Of a stretch of 20,835 nt of DNA, positions 8,019 to 13,706 are shown one piece after another (the stretch's first letter is position 1; every line of letters starts with the position of its first letter). The stretch comes from an uncultured Clostridium sp. (GTDB taxonomy: Bacteria > Bacillota > Clostridia > UBA1212 > UBA1255): NCBI GenBank assembly GCA_900555605.1, contig USLW01000002.1:1-20835 (forward strand), in the 5' to 3' direction. Made by a program: the position numbers and the translations under genes. Under the pieces are notes generated by a model. That model was not told the origin of the DNA and did no database searches. It was given only the letters and a program-made list of their open reading frames with translations.

Positions 8019-9899
8019 TTAATCACCGGAATCTGACTCAGTGCCGGTTCCTGATTTTGTCTCTATTTGAAGGTCAGGCTGTTCTTCCTTTAAATGCCGC
8101 ATAAACTCCTCACCGGTGATATTTTCCTTTTCAAATAGGATCTTTGCGAGATGGTCGAGGGTTTCCCGGTTTCCGGACAGAACAGAGACTGCTCTTTCAT
8201 AGCAGCTTGTAATGATTCCCTGGATCTCCGCATCGATTTTAGCTGCTGTCGCATCAGAACAGTCTGTTGTTGTTGAGTCCAGAAGGTAAAGGCTGTTCTT
8301 CCGTTCCCAATTGACAAAGCCGAACTGTTCGCTCATACCGTACATCGTCACCATACTGCGCGCCAATTTTGTAGCCTGTTCAATGTCATTCGCCGCTCCG
8401 GTCGTAATGGAATCAAACTGCAGCTGCTCAGAAGCGCGGCCGCCGGTGAGTACGGTAATTTCGTCTAAAATTTCTTTTCTGCTCATCAGGTGTTTTTCCT
8501 GCTTGGCCACCTGCATCACATAGCCGAGCGTTCCTGAGGTTCTGGGGATAATCGTAATTTTATGAACAGGCTCGGTATGAGTCAGCAGCGCGGATACCAA
8601 AGCGTGGCCGATTTCGTGATACGCTACCACCCATTTTTCTTCGGTGGATAAAACCTTGCTCTTTTTTTCTTCTCCGGCCAAGATCACTTCCACTGCTTCG
8701 TCCAGCTCCACCTGCGAAACCCGAGACTTTTTGGCCCGAACCGCACGCAGTGCCGATTCGTTTATAATATTTTCCAAATCTGCGCCGGAGGCCCCGGGTG
8801 TGGAACGCGCAATGACATCCAAGTCCACATTTTCCTCCATGATCACGTCCCTGGCATGAACCTTTAAAATCGCCACCCGCCCCTCCTGGTCCGGCAGATC
8901 CACAATAATTCTGCGGTCAAAACGGCCCGGACGCAGCAGCGCCTTATCCAAAACCTCCGGTCGGTTGGTCGCCGCTAAAATTACGACCCCTTTCGAAGAA
9001 TCAAATCCGTCCATTTCTGCCAGCAGCTGGTTGAGCGTCTGCTCCCGCTCATCATTCGATCCGCCTAAAGCATTGTCGCGGCTCTTTCCGATCGCATCAA
9101 TTTCATCAATAAACACAATACACGGCGCATTGTCCACAGCCTGCTTGAACAGGTCCCGGACACGAGACGCACCGACACCCACAAACATTTCCACAAATTC
9201 CGAACCGGACAGAGAAAAGAAAGGTACCTTTGCCTCTCCTGCCACAGCCTTGGCCAGCAGGGTTTTACCGGTTCCGGGAGGGCCCACTAAAAGTGCGCCC
9301 TTGGGAAGCTTGGCGCCGATAGCCGTATATTTTTCCGGATGATTCAAAAAATCAATAATTTCCACTAATGAGGTCTTGGCTTCATCCTGTCCCGCCACAT
9401 CCGCAAAGCTCTTCCCCGTAGACTGTTCCGCATATATTTTACTTGTATTCTTGCCGAAAGACATTACGCCGCTGCCCATCTTCTTGCTCATCATCCGCAT
9501 AATCACAAAGAAAACAACAGTAATAAACAGCACGGGTAAAATATAAGACAGCAGGACCTCAAACCAGGTGGCACTGCGTTGGATTGGAGAACTGAAATCT
9601 ACGTTTTTTTCCAGAAGAAGTGTGATCAGGTTATCATCTGCAACGCCCAGCAGCATCCCGGTCTTGTAATACACGGGGTTCTTCTCATCAAAAGCAGCGG
9701 GCTTGATGTTGATCTGCTGGTTCGTAAGCTCAACCTTCTCGATCTCGCCGTTATTCAGCATATCAATAAATTCTTTATAAGTAATCTCTTTATATGTCGG
9801 CTCCGTCATTTTCGGTAAAATAACGGAGCTGAATATCACGATGGCCAGAACAATAATAATATAATATATAATAATCGGAATGCGTTTCTTCTCTTTCAA
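8019..9899 (-). CDS. ftsH: ATP-dependent zinc metalloprotease FtsH
   Basis: Membrane-bound AAA+ protease that extracts and degrades membrane and soluble proteins as a hexamer. From the TTG at 9899 the protein is 626 residues. Two membrane helices, at about 6-28 and 114-136, flank the extracytoplasmic domain ([20 protein letters not shown]). The AAA module has Walker A GPPGTGKT, the pore segment [14 protein letters not shown], Walker [12 protein letters not shown] and the second region of homology [20 protein letters not shown]. The zinc site is HEIGH, with the third ligand Asp in [15 protein letters not shown]. The longer frame to 9926 also starts with TTG, but AGGGGAGG at 9917-9910 lies inside it and fits 10 nt before the TTG at 9899. 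The gene stands alone, away from the tilS-hpt neighbourhood common for ftsH, and may be an extra paralogue. Confidence 0.95.
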   Translation of the reverse strand: MKEKKRIPIIIYYIIIVLAIVIFSSVILPKMTEPTYKEITYKEFIDMLNNGEIEKVELTNQQINIKPAAFDEKNPVYYKTGMLLGVADDNLITLLLEKNVDFSSPIQRSATWFEVLLSYILPVLFITVVFFVIMRMMSKKMGSGVMSFGKNTSKIYAEQSTGKSFADVAGQDEAKTSLVEIIDFLNHPEKYTAIGAKLPKGALLVGPPGTGKTLLAKAVAGEAKVPFFSLSGSEFVEMFVGVGASRVRDLFKQAVDNAPCIVFIDEIDAIGKSRDNALGGSNDEREQTLNQLLAEMDGFDSSKGVVILAATNRPEVLDKALLRPGRFDRRIIVDLPDQEGRVAILKVHARDVIMEENVDLDVIARSTPGASGADLENIINESALRAVRAKKSRVSQVELDEAVEVILAGEEKKSKVLSTEEKWVVAYHEIGHALVSALLTHTEPVHKITIIPRTSGTLGYVMQVAKQEKHLMSRKEILDEITVLTGGRASEQLQFDSITTGAANDIEQATKLARSMVTMYGMSEQFGFVNWERKNSLYLLDSTTTDCSDATAAKIDAEIQGIITSCYERAVSVLSGNRETLDHLAKILFEKENITGEEFMRHLKEEQPDLQIETKSGTGTESDSGD

Positions 9900-9909
9900 T
9901 CGTGTAATA

Positions 9910-9917
9910 CCTCCCCT
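9910..9917 (-). promoter_or_regulatory. Ribosome binding site that decides the ftsH start
   Basis: AGGGGAGG on the minus strand is 10 nt upstream of TTG 9899-9897. No ATG or GTG lies at a better distance, so initiation at this TTG is favoured. Confidence 0.7.
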
Positions 9918-9947
9918 TTTTATCAATATAAAAATAGATATATTGGT

Positions 9948-9956
9948 AGTATAACA
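9948..9956 (-). promoter_or_regulatory. Extended -10 promoter of ftsH
   Basis: On the minus strand TGTTATACT gives an extended -10 (TG-N-TATACT, hexamer at 9953-9948). No good -35 hexamer is visible 17 nt upstream, which is typical of extended -10 promoters. No CIRCE heat-shock operator is seen. Confidence 0.5.
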
Positions 9957-10232
9957 CGAAGTTGTGAAAAGTTTTAGTTTTTTTTGCGGAAACGGCGTAA
10001 TAGTGAGCCTTCCGCGGCCGCCTCGGGGTCAGCGCACCTGCCGGGTATGTAAAAATTCAGACGACAGCGAAACATACAGCGCTGCTTGCAGCCGCGCCGC
10101 TTCGGTCTGAAGCGGAAACGGAATCATACAGCCGGGAAGCGGTCAGCTCAGCGAAAGCCTGCCGCCGCACACTGAATCCATTTTACGCGTTTCTGTTTTC
10201 CCGGCTGCTTTTACCGCATTTGAAGCTGTATT
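9957..10232. other. GC-rich intergenic region between spoIIID and ftsH
   Basis: 276 bp without a supported gene. It is GC-rich compared with its neighbours and contains several short inverted repeats (for example around 10010-10020), but none forms a stem followed by a T-run. Confidence 0.4.
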
Positions 10233-10493
10233 TTAACCCTCTGTTTTTGCACTTTCGTATTTTGCCTTTGTCGCCAGTCCGCCTCTGATGTGCCTCTCTG
10301 CCTTGTTTTCGTCAAGGATTTTACGCACATCCTCTGCCAGCGCCATATTCAGCCCCGGCAGCCGTTCCACCAGATCCTTGTGGACCGTGGATTTACTGAC
10401 CTCAAATTGCTTTGCCGCAGCGCGGACCGTACAATTATTGTCCAGGATGTAGTGCGCAATTTCGTACACGCGATTTTCAATATAATCTTTCAA
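10233..10493 (-). CDS. spoIIID: Sporulation transcriptional regulator SpoIIID
   Basis: 86 residues, close to the family length. The sequence has the SpoIIID pattern throughout: DYIENRVYEIAHYIL, then a helix-turn-helix TVRAAAKQFEVSKSTVHKDL, ERLPGLNMALAEDVRKILDE, and the basic RHIRGGLATKAKY end. SpoIIID is a DNA-binding protein of the mother cell that adjusts the sigma-E regulon and prepares for sigma-K during endospore formation. The start is TTG at 10493, preceded by AAGGGGG 7 nt upstream. A sigma-E-like promoter lies at 10524-10554, matching the known control of this gene in Bacillus. It indicates a spore-forming host. Confidence 0.95.
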   Translation of the reverse strand: MKDYIENRVYEIAHYILDNNCTVRAAAKQFEVSKSTVHKDLVERLPGLNMALAEDVRKILDENKAERHIRGGLATKAKYESAKTEG

Positions 10494-10523
10494 TGCTAAG
10501 CCCCCTTAGCGCCTGTTCCAAGA

Positions 10524-10554
10524 AATGTATATGACGCTGAGGGCGCAGATATTC
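10524..10554 (-). promoter_or_regulatory. Sigma-E-like promoter of spoIIID
   Basis: On the minus strand GAATATC (10554-10548) resembles the sigma-E -35 pattern (K-M-ATATT), and TATACATT (10531-10524) differs by one base from CATACATT in the -10. The spacing is 16 bp, slightly longer than usual. The predicted start of transcription leaves a short leader containing the ribosome binding site. Confidence 0.55.
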
Positions 10555-10816
10555 AGGCCTGTTTCGGGAATATTGCAAAAAATAAAGAATCCTTGAAAAG
10601 CAGACAGAATCATAAGATATGGCTTGGAGCGCATCTTGTGCGATCCCGGCGGCCGTGACGGGGCGGTGCACGGGCAAAAAGAAATAAAAGCAAAAGCAGA
10701 GGCCGTTAAGACAGAATCACAGAGACAGAAGCCGCTGATAGCATAAGCATCTATCTGCAGCTCCTCCGGCATTTACGCACATGCCGCCGGAGAATGCCGT
10801 ACATCATTATGACCTG
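10555..10816. other. Intergenic region between the AAA ATPase gene and spoIIID
   Basis: No convincing gene. An inverted repeat CTCCGGC (10762-10768 region) with GCCGGAG (10785-10792 region) could be a weak structure downstream of the ATPase gene, but it has no T-run. An open frame on the minus strand at 10506-10772 lacks a ribosome binding site and overlaps the spoIIID promoter. Confidence 0.4.
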
Positions 10817-11569
10817 CTATTCGTCCAGGAGATCCTGCAGCATTTTCTGCGGATGATTTAGGAAACGGCGCATCAACTGATAATGTGACGTTTGCTCATA
10901 CGGTGTTAAATAAATTCCGTCCTCCCGCAGCTCATAGATCTCGCTGTCAGGATACGCCATTAAAATCGGCGAATGTGTCGCAATCAGCAGCTGGGAGCCA
11001 GCCCTTACCAAACGGTGAAACTCCGACAAAAGAGACATCTGGCGCACAGGCGAAAGGGCAGCTTCAGGCTCGTCCAGAATATACAGGCCGTTTTCTCCGA
11101 AGCGGTTCTCCACAAGCGCCATAAAGCTCTCTCCGTGGGATTGGCAGTGCAGCGACCCGCCGCCATAGGAATCCATCACCCGCGGACCGCCGGCAGGGAT
11201 CTCATCTAATAAATCAAGATAAGAGGCCGCGTTGTAAAAGCTTTCCGCCCGCAGAAAAAAGCCGTCTTTCTGATAGCCTGTCCGCGAAACAGTCAGATAT
11301 CGGTGCAGCAGAGATTCCGTGGCTTTTGTTTGAAAACGGTATTTGCGGGAGCCGCCTTCGGCATTGAATCCGACGCTGACAGCCAGCGCCTCCAAAAGCG
11401 TGGACTTTCCCGTTCCGTTTTCTCCCACAAAAAAGGTAACTTTTTTCCGCAATACCAGGCCGCCCATGCTTCTGAGGTGCATCACTGCTGGCAGCCGTGC
11501 GATATAACTTTCCTCTTGATCGATGCCATCCCTGATTCCGATGGATTTTACATACATGCCGTCCAGCAT
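10817..11569 (-). CDS. AAA/ABC-type ATPase, RecF/SMC-like head domain
   Basis: 250 residues, a single nucleotide-binding domain of the AAA_15/AAA_21 kind. Walker A is GENGTGKS at 49-56; the ABC signature-like SHGES is at 144-148; Walker B LYILDEPEAAL is at 162-172; an H-loop ATHS has His199. No coiled coil or membrane segment is present, so this is a stand-alone soluble ATPase. Such proteins are common and mostly uncharacterised; some pair with nucleases in defence systems, but no nuclease partner lies next to it. AGGAGG is 7 nt before the ATG, a strong start. The next gene upstream is a DNA glycosylase (148-bp gap), which hints weakly at a DNA-related role. Confidence 0.85.
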   Translation of the reverse strand: MLDGMYVKSIGIRDGIDQEESYIARLPAVMHLRSMGGLVLRKKVTFFVGENGTGKSTLLEALAVSVGFNAEGGSRKYRFQTKATESLLHRYLTVSRTGYQKDGFFLRAESFYNAASYLDLLDEIPAGGPRVMDSYGGGSLHCQSHGESFMALVENRFGENGLYILDEPEAALSPVRQMSLLSEFHRLVRAGSQLLIATHSPILMAYPDSEIYELREDGIYLTPYEQTSHYQLMRRFLNHPQKMLQDLLDE

Positions 11570-11717
11570 TCCGCTTCCTCCTAATCATTCCGAATTGTTC
11601 CGACGAAGTATTCCGATACTGCAAATGATTTTTCAATTTATCCCCAAGCTGCAGAGATAGTTTCCGCTCAGCTCATGCCACCTAAATACCGCGCTGTTTT
11701 AGGGCTTCAGCGCCTGT

Positions 11718-12227
11718 TTACAATTCCGCAGAATCGTCTCGGCGGATCACCTGCCAAGCCTCACATAAACGCGCAAAAGGATAGACCGCGTTTGCCGGGC
11801 TGGTTGAGGGTAAAATCACGGCGCTGCGGCCCGCCGCCGGTTCCATATGCCGCCGGTACAGTCTGCCCGCCGTTTCGCCGTTGGCATAAATCTGCCGAAT
11901 CGGGCTTGTTTTTAAAATCAGGCTGATATCATTCGGCACGACATTGCGTATGCTTTGATCCCGGGAGCCCTCAATTTCACAGCATTGTACGACATCCCAA
12001 AGCGCTATCCTGTGCAGAAGCAGAAACTCCCGTTTTTCCGCTTCTGTTTCCGGGCGGCAGCAGTGCGCGTCCTCAGAAAAAACAGCAGTCAGCACGTCCC
12101 AGAAGCGGTTCCGGGGATTTCCGTAATAAAAGGATATTGCTCGGGATTTTACCGATGGAAACGAACCGAGGATCAAAATTTCCGAAAATCTGTCGAATAC
12201 AGGCGGTATGGTATGCACCACCTTCAT
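11718..12227 (-). CDS. DNA-deoxyinosine (hypoxanthine) glycosylase, uracil-DNA glycosylase superfamily
   Basis: 169 residues. It matches the family 6 (HDG) branch of the uracil-DNA glycosylase superfamily: HTIPPVFDRFSEILILGSFP at the N-terminus, SVKSRAISFYYGNPRNRFWD, a NVVPND segment, and LPSTSPANA at 139-147. The family removes hypoxanthine produced by adenine deamination and so starts base excision repair. The Asn-containing GNPRNRFW block holds the residues considered important in this branch. The ATG overlaps the stop of the DUF2461 gene by 4 bp (ATGA), so translation is probably coupled. Confidence 0.85.
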   Translation of the reverse strand: MKVVHTIPPVFDRFSEILILGSFPSVKSRAISFYYGNPRNRFWDVLTAVFSEDAHCCRPETEAEKREFLLLHRIALWDVVQCCEIEGSRDQSIRNVVPNDISLILKTSPIRQIYANGETAGRLYRRHMEPAAGRSAVILPSTSPANAVYPFARLCEAWQVIRRDDSAEL

Positions 12228-12895
12228 TTTACCGACTCCGCTTTGATCAGAAAATCGTAAATCGGCGCGATCATGCGGTAATGCGCTGCGACGGTCTGCG
12301 CAAGTGTTTCCGAAAACAGCAAATTAAAATCGCGGCTGTTATGAATCAGGCAGATGTTTTTTCGATCCAGCCAATTCCGCAGGCGTTCATCCTCCTCCGG
12401 ATATCTGCTTTTTTTATATAAATCTCCCTCTATGGCGAAGATGTCCTGCTTTTCGTATGACTTCAGCGCTGCCGCAAAGCTTTGATCTCGATTCAGGATC
12501 AGGCGGCGGATTGCTTCCATAGAGTCCGTATCCGCCTGATAATATCCGCACCCGTAACGAAATCCCCGGGGCGAGAGTTCAAAAAAATATCCCGGGAGAC
12601 CATGGTACAGCTTTTTGTCCCGCATAAACACGCACCACATCACATCCCGATAAAGAGATTTGTCTTTTGAAAACCGCGTGTCCCGGTAAATACGGGAGAT
12701 GGATTTTCCCACAGCCGGAATACAAATCAGTTCATTGTCAATAGCGTGCAGCTCAGGAGCCAGTTCTCTCGTAAGCGCTGCAAGCGGCGCAACCACTTCT
12801 GTCTGGTAATCCGCCTTATGCGCTTCGAACCACATCTTATGGTTCTGTCTGCGGTTTTCGGATAAAAATTCCAGCGTCTGCCGAGTGAATCCCAT
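12224..12895 (-). CDS. DUF2461 family protein
   Basis: From ATG 12895 the product is 223 residues: MGFTRQTLEFLSENRRQNHK at the N-terminus, an ISRIYRDTRFSKDKSLYRD block, and a YFFELSPRGFRYGCGYYQ block. These are the marks of DUF2461 (TIGR02453), a widespread soluble family of unknown biochemical function. The frame is open to 12967, but AGGAGG at 12909-12904 lies 8 nt before this ATG, so the first 24 codons of the longer frame are not used. The gene is first in a two-gene unit with the DNA glycosylase. Its sigma-A promoter is visible at 12979-13006. Confidence 0.88.
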   Translation of the reverse strand: MGFTRQTLEFLSENRRQNHKMWFEAHKADYQTEVVAPLAALTRELAPELHAIDNELICIPAVGKSISRIYRDTRFSKDKSLYRDVMWCVFMRDKKLYHGLPGYFFELSPRGFRYGCGYYQADTDSMEAIRRLILNRDQSFAAALKSYEKQDIFAIEGDLYKKSRYPEEDERLRNWLDRKNICLIHNSRDFNLLFSETLAQTVAAHYRMIAPIYDFLIKAESVK

Positions 12896-12903
12896 TACAC
12901 ATA

Positions 12904-12909
12904 CCTCCT
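12904..12909 (-). promoter_or_regulatory. Ribosome binding site that decides the DUF2461 gene start
   Basis: A perfect AGGAGG, 8 nt upstream of ATG 12895-12893. It rules out the longer reading frame as the likely product. Confidence 0.8.
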
Positions 12910-12978
12910 TCTGCCGGTCCCCGTCCGCTTCTTCACGGCACGCAATCCGCCCACGGTCCCGGAACACATTCTATTTTT

Positions 12979-13006
12979 ATTATAGCACGTCTCGGGCATA
13001 GCGCAA
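12979..13006 (-). promoter_or_regulatory. Sigma-A promoter of the DUF2461-glycosylase unit
   Basis: On the minus strand TTGCGC (13006-13001) is followed after 16 bp by a perfect TATAAT (12984-12979), extended by TGC just upstream. Transcription should start about 7 nt downstream of the -10, roughly 80 nt before the ATG. Confidence 0.75.
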
Positions 13007-13020
13007 ACAGCCTGCCTCTT

Positions 13021-13065
13021 ACCCGCCAATACCCGCTCCGCCACCCGCAGTCCATCTCTACCCGC
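13021..13065. repeat. Short ACCCGC-rich direct repeats
   Basis: ACCCGC occurs at 13021, 13031, 13043 and (TACCCGCT) 13059, leading into the first 22-bp repeat at 13078. They may be decayed relatives of that repeat (inference from the shared TACCCG core and position). Confidence 0.4.
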
Positions 13066-13077
13066 TCAAACTGCCGC

Positions 13078-13099
13078 AAACTACCCGAGAGGTAAATTT
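13078..13099 (+). repeat. 22-bp dispersed repeat, copy 1 (exact)
   Basis: Exact copy of the consensus whose core is ACTACCCGAGAGGTAAAT, flanked by AA and TT. It is intergenic. Together with copy 4 in feoB it shares the extra upstream flank TGCCGC. Confidence 0.9.
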
Positions 13100-13113
13100 C
13101 AGGGCTGACGTGT

Positions 13114-13135
13114 AAACTACCCGAGAGGTAAATTT
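13114..13135 (+). repeat. 22-bp dispersed repeat, copy 2 (exact)
   Basis: Exact copy in the same orientation as copy 1 and 36 bp from it. Intergenic, between the DUF2461 promoter and the AraC-type gene. Confidence 0.9.
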
Positions 13136-13211
13136 TAAGACGCGAGGGCGCTCCGGACGATGCTCGGAATTGTAATAAGTCGCGGGAATTGTGCAATTGT
13201 GTAAGTAATTA

Positions 13212-13243
13212 CAATATAGTATCGTATCTTTATATTGAATTCG
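13212..13243 (+). promoter_or_regulatory. Possible weak promoter and operator upstream of the AraC-type gene
   Basis: TTACAA is followed after 16 bp by TATATT, a weak sigma-A-like pair. Just upstream TGTAA-GTAA-TTACA forms a small inverted repeat that could be an operator. No Shine-Dalgarno sequence is visible before the ATG at 13256. Confidence 0.3.
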
Positions 13244-13255
13244 TAAACATTTTGT

Positions 13256-13606
13256 ATGCGCCTATTTAATAGAAACATCGGCAATATTGTAAAATATATT
13301 AATTTTCACCTGCACGAGCCCTTGACAGTTGAAAGTATCGCAAAAGCATTTTACCTGAGTCAATCGCAGCTGAACCGTGTATTTCATAAAAAAGTCGGTT
13401 CTTCTGTCTACCAGTATCTTCAATTGAAGCGGCTTATTGAGGCGCGCTTAATGCTCAAAGCCGGCAGGACGCCGGACGATGTGGCCCGGGCCTGCGGATA
13501 CAGTGATTATTCCTGCTTTTATAAAGCTTATCGTAAAAATTTCGGCACCTCGCCGTATGATGACATCAAGGGCACGCGGCACAGTATTGTGCAGCCTCCG
13601 TTTTAG
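13256..13606 (+). CDS. Stand-alone AraC-type DNA-binding domain protein
   Basis: 116 residues, almost entirely the AraC double helix-turn-helix: IVKYINFHLHEPLTVESIAK and AFYLSQSQLNRVFHKKVGSS, a linker helix, then DDVARACGYSDYSCFYKAYR and KNFGTSPYDD. No sensor domain is present. A TAA lies in frame 9 nt upstream of the ATG, so this is either a MarA/SoxS-like short regulator or the remnant of a longer protein whose N-terminal part was lost. The lack of a ribosome binding site and the repeat-rich upstream DNA favour a remnant; the intact domain favours function. It faces feoB (convergent, 100-bp gap). Confidence 0.8.
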   Translation: MRLFNRNIGNIVKYINFHLHEPLTVESIAKAFYLSQSQLNRVFHKKVGSSVYQYLQLKRLIEARLMLKAGRTPDDVARACGYSDYSCFYKAYRKNFGTSPYDDIKGTRHSIVQPPF

Positions 13607-13706
13607 AGGGCAGCCAATTGATGTCATTATGCAGCCAGCCTGGCAGGCATCAGCTGGTTTGCTAATTTTAACCATCTTTCTTCGCGGTAAATAGGCTCTC
13701 TATAAA

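Noticed and set aside
7497..8036. Open reading frames on both strands across 7497-8036 with repeated NPRSPCGER or RSPHGERGLKS peptides
   Set aside because: The peptide repeats are translations of the CRISPR repeats; there is no ribosome binding site or protein family match.
10506..10772. 88-codon frame upstream of spoIIID
   Set aside because: No ribosome binding site, unusual Cys-rich composition, and it overlaps the sigma-E-like promoter.
10817..11569. A two-gene defence system formed by the AAA ATPase and a neighbour
   Set aside because: The neighbours are a DNA repair glycosylase and spoIIID; no nuclease, toxin or reverse transcriptase is adjacent.
11680..11720. GCGCTG...CAGCGC hairpin after the glycosylase gene as a terminator
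   Set aside because: The six-base stem has no T-run on either strand.
13114..13135. The paired 22-bp repeats as a second CRISPR array
   Set aside because: Units are shorter than CRISPR repeats, occur singly and inverted inside genes, and are separated by only 14-19 bp in the pairs.
13633..13664. Terminator between the AraC-type gene and feoB (CCAGC...GCTGG followed by TTTGCTAATTTT)
   Set aside because: The stem is only five base pairs and the T-run is broken, so I do not call it.
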